Of a stretch of 64,000 nt of DNA, positions 51,776-60,378 are shown in pieces. The notes under the pieces were generated by a model. It saw only the letters and a program-made list of their open reading frames with translations. It made no database searches and was not told where the DNA came from. The position numbers were made by a program, and so were the translations under genes. Within the stretch, counting starts at the first letter, position 1, and every line of letters starts with the position of its first letter. The DNA comes from Desulfosporosinus acididurans (GTDB taxonomy: Bacteria; Bacillota; Desulfitobacteriia; Desulfitobacteriales; Desulfitobacteriaceae): contig NZ_LDZY01000003.1 in assembly GCF_001029285.1 (NCBI RefSeq), forward strand, positions 124,001-188,000. Direction: 5' to 3'.

Positions 51776-52957
51776 TCACTTAAATTTCCCTTGCAACGTT
51801 TGAACTGCTTTTAAAAGCTGAGGATCAAAATTAGTATCCGTCGGTGAAAGAGTAGCCTGCTGGCCCTTGCCCAGTTCAACCTTCACATCGGGCTCAATTC
51901 CAATTTTATGGATAGAGATCTTTTTAGGAGTAAGATATTTCGCCGTCGTTAGTTTAACACTCGTCCCTGCATCAAGAGGGAAAATTGTTTGGACTATCCC
52001 TTTGCCAAAAGTCTTCACGCCTACTAAAGTTCCGGTTTCATCGTCTTTAATGGCACCGGAGACAATCTCCGCAGCTGAAGCACTCTCTTCATTGACAAGG
52101 ACAACTAAGGGCATTCCTAGATATGTTCCGGCAGCCATTTTAGTATCTACGTTACCTTGTTTATCAACTATATACACTACAGGTCCCGATGGAACAAAAT
52201 AACTTGCAACCTGAACTGCCGCATTAAGCTCGCCGCCATGATTATATCTTAAATCTAAGATTATGCCTTTATATTTTTTGATATTCATGGTGTTTAATGT
52301 ATCTTTTAATTCATCGCCGGTATCTGAGGCAAACTGAGTAATATTAATATAAGCAATATTGGGATGCCCTGGCAATGTTTCCCCATCAACGGTGGGAACT
52401 GTAATATCTTCCCTCGTCAAGCTCACCGTATAATTTTTGTTTGTGCTCGCCCGATATAAGCCTAAGACGACCTTTGTTCCGGGGTCACCGCGCATCAAAT
52501 TAACCGCTTTATCTTGATCCATCCCGGCTGTATCAGTGTTATTAATTTTGTTTACAACATCCCCAGGCTGAATTCCCGCTTTGCTCGCCGGCGAATTTTT
52601 GATCGGACGCAAAACTACAAGTTTTTTAGGATCCTTTAAACTTAGAACGATTCCCACGCCGCCAAATTTACCCTCAAGGACTTGAAACAATTCTTGGTTC
52701 TCCTGAGCATTCATATAGGTTGAGTAGGGATCCCCTAAAATGTCAACAATTCCCTTCGTAGCCCCCTCTACTAACTGAGCATTCGAAACATTCTCGAGAT
52801 AATCGTTGTGAATAAGTTGGACAACGTGAACCAAACGTCCAATATTATCGACGTTGGCGATCACAATTCCGCCTACGGTGGCGGTTACCAGCACACAAAC
52901 TATAAGTAAGACAACGCCAATAGGTTTTAATATTCTTTTCCAATTCCACTCCTGCAC
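51776..52957 (-). CDS. ctpA: Carboxyl-terminal processing protease (S41)
   Basis: A 393-residue S41 peptidase with an N-terminal membrane anchor (about 10-33), a PDZ domain (ASKAGIQPGDVVNKINN) and a protease core. The catalytic serine is in NEESASAAEIVSGA and the lysine in TFGKGIVQT. It cleaves proteins from the C-terminus outside the membrane. The start is GTG at 52957. It is the last gene of ftsE-ftsX-M23-ctpA, which suggests a role in controlling the neighbouring peptidoglycan hydrolase. Confidence 0.95.
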   Translation of the reverse strand: MQEWNWKRILKPIGVVLLIVCVLVTATVGGIVIANVDNIGRLVHVVQLIHNDYLENVSNAQLVEGATKGIVDILGDPYSTYMNAQENQELFQVLEGKFGGVGIVLSLKDPKKLVVLRPIKNSPASKAGIQPGDVVNKINNTDTAGMDQDKAVNLMRGDPGTKVVLGLYRASTNKNYTVSLTREDITVPTVDGETLPGHPNIAYINITQFASDTGDELKDTLNTMNIKKYKGIILDLRYNHGGELNAAVQVASYFVPSGPVVYIVDKQGNVDTKMAAGTYLGMPLVVLVNEESASAAEIVSGAIKDDETGTLVGVKTFGKGIVQTIFPLDAGTSVKLTTAKYLTPKKISIHKIGIEPDVKVELGKGQQATLSPTDTNFDPQLLKAVQTLQGKFK

Positions 52958-53029
52958 TCAAAGTCAAACCCTTTCCTCAAGTCTTGCTCTATTATATGCT
53001 TATCCCCCTGCAGAAATACTGCTTATCCC

Positions 53030-54175
53030 TTAGTGGGGGAAAAATTGCAGTGGATCCGTTGGGTTTCCACCAACTCTTACCTCAAAATGTAAATGCGGAC
53101 CAGTGCTCCAGCCAGTGGAACCAACATAGCCAATCACTTGATTCGCTTCCACAGTTTGCCCTTCGGTAACATTCAATTTTGATTGGTGTCCATAAAGCGA
53201 AGAAATCCCGTGACCATGATCGATGATGACCATGTTGCCATAGGCAACATTCCAACCGGCCACGATAACGACCCCGCTTCCGGCAGCATGAATCTCGGTA
53301 CCCATGGGAGCCATTATATCTGTCCCCGTATGTAAGCTTTGCTGATGGGTAATAGGATGAGTCCGCCAACCATAAGGGTCACTGATCTCATAATGCCCAG
53401 GCAAGGGCCAGGTGGAGATAGTGCCGTCTCCTTTGTTTTTTCCGGCTTGAGCCGCCTGGAGTTTTCGAATCTTATCATTAAGAGCATCAGCCTCTGTTTG
53501 CAGACGTTCTACTTCGTCATAAGAAGCTTGTACTGCTTTCTGATTTTCCTCCAAGGCTGTTCGCTGTTGTGCCTTTTTGCCATCTAGGTCCGCTTTGGCC
53601 TTTGCCGCCTGAACTTGCAGCTGAGCGGCTTGATCCCTCTTTTTTTGCAAGTCTTGCGTCTTCTGAGTAATTTTTTCTTTTTGATCCTTAATGTCTGTTA
53701 ATAACTTGTGATCATTAGCTATCAATTTGTTAAAGTATTCCATCCTCGTTATAAAGTCACCCAAATTGGCAGATTGAAAGAGCAATTCAAAATAGCTAAT
53801 TTGCCCATTCTCATAAATTCCCCGCGCTCGTTTCCCGAGGGCGGTTCTGCGATCGTCTAACTCCTGTTGTTTCTGTGCCAATTCTTTCTGTGCAATCTGG
53901 ACTTGAGTTTGTGCCTGGGTAAAAGCAATCTGCTTTTGTGCTAGCAGCGACTGGGCGGCGGAAATTTGGGTATCCAACTGAACAAGCCGCACTTTCAATT
54001 TATCAGCAGTATAGGTCAATTGGTGTAATTTGTTCTGTGCTTGATTCTTTTGGCTGGAGATTGATTGCTGCTGCTCTACTGCGTCGTTAAGCTCGCTGGC
54101 CTGAGTGGGCACCCTTGAGGTTATAAGCAGCGCAAGACATAGTGTCACGATTAGGCTCACTTTTTTCTTGGACAT
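53030..54175 (-). CDS. Peptidoglycan hydrolase or activator, EnvC/PcsB-like M23 family
   Basis: A 381-residue exported protein: signal peptide (cleavage near residue 26), long coiled coil (about 27-245) and a C-terminal LytM/M23 domain. Zinc ligands are visible as HTGTDIMAPMG (His and Asp) and GPHLHFEV (His-x-His), so the domain looks catalytically competent, unlike E. coli EnvC. In other bacteria such proteins bind FtsX through the coiled coil and are activated by FtsEX during division. It lies between ftsX and ctpA, which fits exactly. Confidence 0.93.
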   Translation of the reverse strand: MSKKKVSLIVTLCLALLITSRVPTQASELNDAVEQQQSISSQKNQAQNKLHQLTYTADKLKVRLVQLDTQISAAQSLLAQKQIAFTQAQTQVQIAQKELAQKQQELDDRRTALGKRARGIYENGQISYFELLFQSANLGDFITRMEYFNKLIANDHKLLTDIKDQKEKITQKTQDLQKKRDQAAQLQVQAAKAKADLDGKKAQQRTALEENQKAVQASYDEVERLQTEADALNDKIRKLQAAQAGKNKGDGTISTWPLPGHYEISDPYGWRTHPITHQQSLHTGTDIMAPMGTEIHAAGSGVVIVAGWNVAYGNMVIIDHGHGISSLYGHQSKLNVTEGQTVEANQVIGYVGSTGWSTGPHLHFEVRVGGNPTDPLQFFPH

Positions 54176-54262
54176 ACACTCCCCCCCTAGGACTCACAGA
54201 TTCAAAAACGTGCTAAGGAATGCATTGTTACGCATTATCCTTAGCACATAACTCATTTTCGT

Positions 54263-55153
54263 TCAGGAATGCAGGAATTTCTGCAAAGAAACCCCGCTGC
54301 CAACAGCACCCATAGCCATACCGGCAAGTAAAAGCCCTCCTAATACTTGACGGAAGAGGACAACATTGCGCACAACCGGCAAAAAGGTAAGTGTTGACTG
54401 AATATACATTGTTATCCAATTGTAGCCCATTCCGACAACCAGAGCTGCGAGCCCCCCTCCCAGAAGGCCTAAGGTCAGGCCTTCAATCAGAAACGGCCAG
54501 CGTATAAATCCATTGCTTGCTCCAACTAATTTCATGATCTGAATCTCGCGGCGTTTGGAAAAGACATTCATTTTTACATTAATAGAAATAAGCACCACCG
54601 ACGCAACACTGAAGGCACCAACGACACCAAAACCGATCCAGCGCAGCCATTTAGTAAATTGCAATAGCTTATCCACATACCCTTGTCCATAACGTACAGT
54701 ATCAATTTCCGGTAAAGCCGATATGGCGGCGGCAAGGTTTTCAACATCTTGAGGATTGGTTGCTTTAATCGTTAACTTATCAGGAAAAGGATTAGTCCCC
54801 CCCAGATCTGTCACAAGATTACTTTGCGAACCTCCCATGTTTTTCCCAAAATCAGCCAAGGCTTGTTGCTTGGTTACAATAGTCACAGAAGCAACTCCCG
54901 TCATCCCTTGAATTTGACTCTGAAGAGTCTGAACTTGGACCGCGGTAGCATCGTCTTTGACAAAGGCTGCAATTTCAAGCTGAGATTCAAAGGATTGGGC
55001 CACATTGGAAGCGTTGGCTAAAAAGAAGATGGAAAAACCTAAGATAACGAGGGATACCATAACGGTCAGTACCGATGCAATACTTAGCCAAGGATTTCGT
55101 TTCATGGAGTGGCCGGTTTCGCGCAAAATATAGCGAGGAAAATTAAACGTCAT
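54263..55153 (-). CDS. ftsX: Cell division protein FtsX
   Basis: A 296-residue membrane protein with a short cytoplasmic N-terminus, first helix at about 22-44, an extracellular domain (about 45-165) and three further helices. This is the FtsX fold; the extracellular loop recruits the M23 hydrolase. I choose the ATG at 55153 after GGGAGG; it overlaps the end of ftsE by 11 bases. The longer reading to 55207 lies inside ftsE. Confidence 0.95.
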   Translation of the reverse strand: MTFNFPRYILRETGHSMKRNPWLSIASVLTVMVSLVILGFSIFFLANASNVAQSFESQLEIAAFVKDDATAVQVQTLQSQIQGMTGVASVTIVTKQQALADFGKNMGGSQSNLVTDLGGTNPFPDKLTIKATNPQDVENLAAAISALPEIDTVRYGQGYVDKLLQFTKWLRWIGFGVVGAFSVASVVLISINVKMNVFSKRREIQIMKLVGASNGFIRWPFLIEGLTLGLLGGGLAALVVGMGYNWITMYIQSTLTFLPVVRNVVLFRQVLGGLLLAGMAMGAVGSGVSLQKFLHS

Positions 55154-55829
55154 AACCGTATCCTCCCATTTCCTCATCTCGTGCAACTCGACCATTTTCA
55201 ATAGCAATTACTCGTTTTTGCATTTTATTAACAATAGCGCGAGCATGAGTAGCCATAACGATCGTTGTTCCTCGCTTGTTAATGTTAAAGAGTAAGTCCA
55301 TAATCCCCCATGCCGTCTCAGGATCAAGATTCCCTGTCGGCTCATCTGCTATTAATAAAGCCGGGTTGTTAATTATAGCACGTGCCACACAAACACGCTG
55401 CTGTTCCCCGCCGGACAATTCATTAGGAAAGGCATTCTCCTTACCCGCAAGCCCAACGAGTTCCAACATATTGCTGGTACGAGCCCGAACCTCTTTCCTA
55501 GAGACACCAATTACCTCAAGGGCAAAGGCCACATTTTCCTGAACAGTTTTATTGGGCAATAATTTAAAATCTTGAAAGATTACCCCAATACTGCGCCGCA
55601 GGTAGGGAACTTCCCTTTCTTTCATCCGAACTAAGTTTTTTCCGTTGATTTGAACCTGTCCCCGAGTCGGAGTTTCATCGCGGTAGAACAATTTAATCAG
55701 AGTCGACTTTCCGGCTCCGCTTGGTCCCACCAAAAACACAAACTCCCCTTTGTCAATTTTCAGATTGACATCTACGAGGGCTCTGGCACCATTCGGATAA
55801 ATCTTGGATACATTTCTTAACTGAATCAT
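55143..55829 (-). CDS. ftsE: Cell division ATP-binding protein FtsE
   Basis: A 228-residue ABC ATPase with Walker A GPSGAGKST, Q-loop, signature LSGGEQQRV and Walker B LLIADEPTGNLD. With FtsX it couples ATP hydrolysis to activation of peptidoglycan hydrolases at the septum. The ATG at 55829 follows AAGGAGG at 6 bases. First gene of the ftsE-ftsX-M23-ctpA operon, divergent from the GntR gene. Confidence 0.97.
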   Translation of the reverse strand: MIQLRNVSKIYPNGARALVDVNLKIDKGEFVFLVGPSGAGKSTLIKLFYRDETPTRGQVQINGKNLVRMKEREVPYLRRSIGVIFQDFKLLPNKTVQENVAFALEVIGVSRKEVRARTSNMLELVGLAGKENAFPNELSGGEQQRVCVARAIINNPALLIADEPTGNLDPETAWGIMDLLFNINKRGTTIVMATHARAIVNKMQKRVIAIENGRVARDEEMGGYGYDV

Positions 55830-55972
55830 ACAGTCCTCCTTGATTTTCGTGAGCCACGCCCTTTTTAGCATAACCCTTATTTATTCGACACCTCTCGCGA
55901 TTTTCCTGTTCATAAATTCAGCCAATTTCTTTTTAGATCTAAAGATTTTGTTAAACCTCTTTGACGGCACCC

Positions 55973-56020
55973 TTGACAATACCGCTCATACCGTATATAT
56001 TGTTCATACACAGTACGGGC
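55973..56020 (+). promoter_or_regulatory. Promoter of the GntR-ABC operon with possible operator
   Basis: TTGACA (55973-55978) and TATATT (55996-56001) with 17 bases between. A loose inverted repeat CCGTA...TACGG (55991-56018) overlaps the -10 box and could be the YtrA-type autoregulatory site. Confidence 0.65.
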
Positions 56021-56068
56021 GAACTGGAATTCAGGCAGCCTTATTTGGAAGGAAGTGATTGTCTGGCT

Positions 56069-56443
56069 ATGAACATCATTATTTCTAATTCTTCTCCTGA
56101 GCCTATCTACCAACAAATTGTTAACCAATTCAAACGCCTCATTCTCAATGGAGAACTCTCCGAAGCCGAAGCGCTCCCTTCCATTCGCTCTCTGGCGAAG
56201 GAATTGCAAATTAGTGTCATTACTTCTAAGAGAGCCTATGAAGATCTGGAAAGAGATGGTTATATAGAAACCGTCCCCGGAAAAGGTTCTTTTGTATCAG
56301 CTCAGAATAAAGAACTATTGCGGGAAAAACGCTTACGTGTTGTTGAGGAAAAGGTTTCTGAAGCTATTACCGCGGCCAGAATCGCTGGTTTAAGCCAACA
56401 AGAACTTCTGGAAATGTTCACGTTACTTTATGAAGACAGCTAA
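56069..56443 (+). CDS. GntR-family regulator, YtrA type
   Basis: A 124-residue regulator with an N-terminal winged helix (PIYQQIVNQFKRLILNG, LPSIRSLAKELQISVITSKRAYEDLERDGYI) and a short helical C-terminal dimer domain, as in the YtrA subfamily. I choose the ATG at 56069, where homology begins; the frame is open upstream to 55961 but crosses the promoter. YtrA regulators repress their own ABC operon and respond to cell-wall-active compounds in Bacillus. The two next genes are an ABC transporter. Confidence 0.9.
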   Translation: MNIIISNSSPEPIYQQIVNQFKRLILNGELSEAEALPSIRSLAKELQISVITSKRAYEDLERDGYIETVPGKGSFVSAQNKELLREKRLRVVEEKVSEAITAARIAGLSQQELLEMFTLLYEDS

Positions 56444-56497
56444 AACCTTGCGTGCAAGATTGAATTCCCACAAATTTTTTTCTAAGGAGGAAGCGGT

Positions 56498-57373
56498 ATG
56501 ACTTCAACAGATGATATCCTTTCTGTGCAAAATTTGACAAAACACTTTAAAGATTTTACCTTGCAATCGGTCAGTTTTAATTTGCCACGGGGTTATGTCA
56601 TGGGATTCATCGGTCCCAACGGCTCCGGGAAAACTACAACTCTTAAGTTAATTATGAATTTGCTGCGCAAAGACAGCGGAGAGATCAATATTTTCGGGCT
56701 GGATCATCAAGTCCACGCCCTAGAGATTAGAGAGCGAATTGGCTTTGTCTTCGATGAGAACCATTACTATGACGAACTAAGCCTGCGGGACATGAGTAGA
56801 ATCGTTGCTTCTTTTTATAAGTACTGGGATCCTAAGGTATTTGCCCGGTATTTAAAGGACTTCGATCTCAATCCTAAGCAAAAAATTAAGCAACTGTCCA
56901 AAGGAATGAAAATGAAATTTTCCCTTGCCATTGCTCTCTCTCATCAAGCAGAACTCTTAATTATGGACGAACCAACGGCAGGCCTGGATCCGCTGGTTCG
57001 CTATGAACTGTTGGAAATCCTAACCGCTCTGCTCCAAGATGAGCGAAAATCGGTCTTCTTCTCAACCCACATTACCTCTGATCTCGATAGGATCGCCGAT
57101 TTTGTTACCTTTCTTAACAATGGCCGAATTGTCTTAAGTTCGCCCAAGGATGACATTTTAGATAATTACGGAATTGTTAAAGGGGCACAAGAACTGCTAA
57201 CCTCTGAAACAAAACATCTATTCGTTGGCCTAAAAATAAACAGTTATGGTTTCGAGGGACTAATCAAGGATAAAAGAAGCTTAGCTCAAAGCTTTAAAGA
57301 GCGCGTCGTTTTGGAAAAGCCGACCCTAGAAGATATCATGCTTTATACCGTAAAGGGGGAATCTGCATGTTGA
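56498..57373 (+). CDS. ABC transporter ATP-binding protein
   Basis: A 291-residue ATPase of the BcrA/YtrB type. Walker A is GPNGSGKTT, Walker B is LLIMDEPTAGLDP, and the signature segment reads LSKGMKMK, where LSGG is usual; this substitution is common in the family. It probably powers export or defence against a lipid- or peptide-type compound with the permease that follows. A strong AAGGAGG precedes the ATG. Confidence 0.92.
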   Translation: MTSTDDILSVQNLTKHFKDFTLQSVSFNLPRGYVMGFIGPNGSGKTTTLKLIMNLLRKDSGEINIFGLDHQVHALEIRERIGFVFDENHYYDELSLRDMSRIVASFYKYWDPKVFARYLKDFDLNPKQKIKQLSKGMKMKFSLAIALSHQAELLIMDEPTAGLDPLVRYELLEILTALLQDERKSVFFSTHITSDLDRIADFVTFLNNGRIVLSSPKDDILDNYGIVKGAQELLTSETKHLFVGLKINSYGFEGLIKDKRSLAQSFKERVVLEKPTLEDIMLYTVKGESAC

Positions 57374-58065
57374 CCATCCTTAATCTGATTAAAAAAGATT
57401 TATTCATTTTAAAAAAGTCTTTATGGATTCCAATTTTTTATGGGTTTTTTGCTCTTATTGCTTTTGTTAACCTTAAAAGTGGAGTACTAAGCGCTGTTTT
57501 TGTCGGTGTAGCTTATAGTCTTATTACCCAAGCTTGTGCCCAGGACGAAAAAAACAAATCTGAAATTATGGTCATTTGTCTCCCCCTTTTACGAAGAGAT
57601 ATAGTCCTGGCTAAGTATTTCTCAGCTTTTCTCTACGGGATTATCGGCTTATTTTCTTATCTCCTGGCTCAGGTCGTCGTGTCGTTCTTAGGAATATCCC
57701 TTGAGGTCCAGAAAATCACGATTCCCGGACTTATAGGTGCTGCCAGTGCTCTCATTATCCTTGTTTCAATCTATTTTCCTCTTTACTTCAAATTCGGATA
57801 CCTTCGTTCCCGAATGTTCGGTATGATTCTCTTCTTTGCTTGTTTCTTTTCTATCCCTTTTGCCGCCGGACTTCTTGCTCATTCCCCTGGAATTGATCAT
57901 AGCCAGCTTCTGCAAACGGCTTCAGCGGCTTTGCTGAAGTTTGCCGTGTGGCTGAAATTCCAAACCGATTGGCAAATTGGCTGTTATCTGGCGGCGCTGA
58001 ACATTATTATGTTTAGTCTATCTGCCGGACTATCGCTGAGATTTTATGCCCATAGGGAATTCTAA
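57367..58065 (+). CDS. ABC-2 type transporter permease
   Basis: A 232-residue protein with six predicted membrane helices, the size of ABC-2 permeases linked to YtrA/BcrA-type ATPases. It overlaps the ATPase gene by 7 bases, so the two are translated together. The substrate is unknown. Confidence 0.85.
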   Translation: MLTILNLIKKDLFILKKSLWIPIFYGFFALIAFVNLKSGVLSAVFVGVAYSLITQACAQDEKNKSEIMVICLPLLRRDIVLAKYFSAFLYGIIGLFSYLLAQVVVSFLGISLEVQKITIPGLIGAASALIILVSIYFPLYFKFGYLRSRMFGMILFFACFFSIPFAAGLLAHSPGIDHSQLLQTASAALLKFAVWLKFQTDWQIGCYLAALNIIMFSLSAGLSLRFYAHREF

Positions 58066-58130
58066 GTCACGGGTATCTGATGACTAGCCTGAGTCTAATC
58101 TCCTTTATGCGTATGCTGGCTGATGTGGAC

Positions 58131-58552
58131 AAGTGAAAGAATGTATTAAAGCCCTCGGGTCAGGCGGCTTCACCCACACCGTTCACTCAGCATTCCAAGG
58201 CTCGCCCACTCGCTTGCGCGGGAGCTTCACCAAACCTCCGGGCAGTACCTGATGTGAACCATGGCTCCGCTCTCCTACGCAATCTTCGTGGACTTTGCCG
58301 CCTCTCCATGCAATGAGTTCACTTTTGTGGGCGAATCCACCTTTCTCTGAGGTCAAAAGCCTTTTAGAACAGCCTTCCGGGCGGATAGATCCAGTGAACT
58401 CGTCTGCTAAAACTGAACATCGAGGCTTCGGTGACGTAAGTGTCCTGTGGACACTTTCGCCGAAAGCGCCTAGCCCATAACAAATTCTATCGCGCTGAAG
58501 GATGGACTCTACTCTCAGCGAAGCAAGGTATGGAAAACACCCCACTTTTAGA
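58131..58552 (+). repeat. Dispersed right-end repeat, copy C (left part), interrupted by IS1182
   Basis: From about 58391 the plus strand reads CAGTGAACTCG, then TGAACATCGAGGCTTC, then a hairpin AAGTGTCC-TGT-GGACACTT (58438-58456), the GAAGGATGGACTCTAC block and CCCACTTTTAGA, where IS1182 begins. The order matches copy B read on its own strand. After IS1182, AAGTGGGAGCCTTACGATTGG (60252-60272) restores the terminal hairpin. The 58131-58390 part has high GC and no recognisable gene; it may be the body of the lost element. Confidence 0.55.
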
Positions 58553-58664
58553 GAGGCCACTGAAAAAGTCCTTATAGTAAAAAGGTATAACACCTCATAA
58601 TATAGAGGAAGTTATACCTTTTTTGTTTTATAATTATAGTATCAATTTCATGTAGGTGAGTTCT

Positions 58665-60116
58665 ATGATTCAAAAACAACAATCAATGATCCTCAGTCCA
58701 TTTATGGATATATATAATATAGTCGTACCAAAGGATAATCTATTGAGAAAAATGAACGAACTGGTTGACTTCTCTTTTTTGTATGACGAACTTAAAGATA
58801 AATATTGTCTTGATAACGGTCGAAATGCCATCGACCCTATTCGGATGTTCAAATATTTATTGTTGAAGACTATCTATGACTTGTCGGATGTTGATGTAGT
58901 TGAGCGTTCAAAATATGACATGTCTTTTAAGTATTTTCTTCATATGGCACCAGAAGAGGCAGTTATTGAGCCGAGTTCATTGACCAAATTTCGCAAACTG
59001 CGTTTGAAAGATCTCAACCTTTTGGATATGTTGATCAATAAAACCGTAAAAATTGCGATCGAAAAGGAAATCATCAAAAGCAAAGCTATTATCGTTGATG
59101 CCACTCATACGAAATCTCGCTATAATCAGAAGACCCCCAAGGAAATCTTGATGGATCGGTCCAAAAAGCTAAGAAAAGCCGTTTACAAAATAGATGAATC
59201 AATGAAGGACAAGTTCCCCGCCAAAAACACAACTGATGTATTGGAAGATGAACTATCCTACTGCCAAAAGCTTATTGAAGTGATCGAAAAAGAAGAAAGT
59301 ATTTCCCAGTATCCAATAGTAAAAGAACAGCTAAACCTATTAAACGAAATCATCGCTGAAGATATCGAACACCTCTGGATCTCGGGCGATCAAGATGCGA
59401 GAGTTGGACACAAAAGTGCAGACTCCTCATTTTTTGGGTATAAAACCCATCTCGCAATGAGTGAAGAACGAATCATCACTGCAGCGACGGTCACAACAGG
59501 CGAAAAAAGTGACGGGAAAGAATTAGTTACACTGATTGAAAAAAGTGTGGCTGCTGGCATGGAAATTGAGACAGTCATTGGAGATGCAGCCTATTCAGAA
59601 AAGGAAAATATTAAATATAGTAAGACCAACAACATCAAATTAGTTGCTAAATTAAATCCTTCGATTACTCAAGGGAATCGGAAAAAGGAAGATGAATTCA
59701 ATTTTAATAAAGATGCCGGAATGTATGTGTGTAAAGCAGGTCATATGGCAATTCGGAAGGCCCGACAAGGTAAAAAAGGTCAAGGCAGAAATCAAACAGA
59801 TACATATCACTTTGACATCGAAAAGTGCAAGAGATGTTTATTTAAAGATGGTTGTTATAAGGAAGGGGCTAAAAATAAAACTTATTCTGTATCTATTAAA
59901 TCAAATGAACATACAGAACAAGCAAATTTTCAAGAAAGCGATTATTTTAAAGGAAAATCTAAAGAACGATATAAAATTGAAGCTAAAAATAGTGAGCTAA
60001 AGCACAGGCACGGGTATGATGTTGCATCATCCTCGGGTCTAATTGGCATGGAATTACAAGGGGCGATGGCCATATTCAGCGTAAATTTGAAAAGGATATT
60101 AAAACTAATGGAATAA
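58665..60116 (+). CDS. IS1182-family transposase
   Basis: A 483-residue DDE transposase. The N-terminal DUF772-like part (DPIRMFKYLLLKTIYDLSD) is followed by a catalytic core with IIVDATHTKSRY (first Asp), VIGDAAYSEKEN (second Asp) and, late, RYKIEAKNSELKHRHGYD (Glu). A cysteine group (CKRCLFKDGC) lies near residue 400. I choose the ATG at 58665 after GTAGGTGAG. No frameshift or stop is seen. Confidence 0.95.
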   Translation: MIQKQQSMILSPFMDIYNIVVPKDNLLRKMNELVDFSFLYDELKDKYCLDNGRNAIDPIRMFKYLLLKTIYDLSDVDVVERSKYDMSFKYFLHMAPEEAVIEPSSLTKFRKLRLKDLNLLDMLINKTVKIAIEKEIIKSKAIIVDATHTKSRYNQKTPKEILMDRSKKLRKAVYKIDESMKDKFPAKNTTDVLEDELSYCQKLIEVIEKEESISQYPIVKEQLNLLNEIIAEDIEHLWISGDQDARVGHKSADSSFFGYKTHLAMSEERIITAATVTTGEKSDGKELVTLIEKSVAAGMEIETVIGDAAYSEKENIKYSKTNNIKLVAKLNPSITQGNRKKEDEFNFNKDAGMYVCKAGHMAIRKARQGKKGQGRNQTDTYHFDIEKCKRCLFKDGCYKEGAKNKTYSVSIKSNEHTEQANFQESDYFKGKSKERYKIEAKNSELKHRHGYDVASSSGLIGMELQGAMAIFSVNLKRILKLME

Positions 60117-60150
60117 AAAAACTACATACCCGCATACAAAGGTTAGAAAA

Positions 60151-60187
60151 AGACGATCTTCATTCGAATAAAGAATGAGGACCGTCT
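60151..60187 (+). terminator. Terminator of IS1182 transposase
   Basis: AGACGATCTTCATTC pairs with GAATGAGGACCGTCT using G-U pairs and is followed by CTTTTATTT. Confidence 0.8.
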
Positions 60188-60310
60188 CTTTTATTTGATT
60201 ACTTAACTACCAGGAAGAAAAACGTAAGTTTTTCAGTGGCCTCCTTTTAGAAGTGGGAGCCTTACGATTGGATAACAACGCTATACTACTAAGATAAGCT
60301 ATTAAAAAAT

Positions 60311-60353
60311 ATCCCGTGGGGAACAAAACTTAGAGTTTTGTTCCCCACGGGAT
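60311..60353 (-). terminator. Terminator of the prfB/transketolase transcript
   Basis: A 20-bp perfect stem (60311-60330 and 60334-60353) with a 3-base loop, followed on the minus strand by ATTTTTTAA. Confidence 0.92.
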
Positions 60354-60378
60354 TATTTACAGTCAGATAGATTTAAGT

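Larger units (their letters stand above)
58553..60243 (+). mobile_element. IS1182-family insertion sequence with 15-bp IRs and 8-bp target duplication
   Basis: A 1691-bp element bounded by GAGGCCACTGAAAAA (58553-58567) and its exact complement (60229-60243). The flanks CTTTTAGA at 58545-58552 and 60244-60251 are identical, an 8-base target duplication. The left end also holds a stem AAAAAGGTATAAC/GTTATACCTTTTT (58579-58623) that should block transcription coming in from outside. One transposase gene is inside. The sharp ends and intact gene point to a recent insertion. Confidence 0.92.

Noticed and set aside
58183-58593. 136-codon minus-strand frame across copy C and the IS1182 end
   Set aside because: It crosses the IS boundary and target duplication, so it cannot be an ancestral gene, and shows no known domain.
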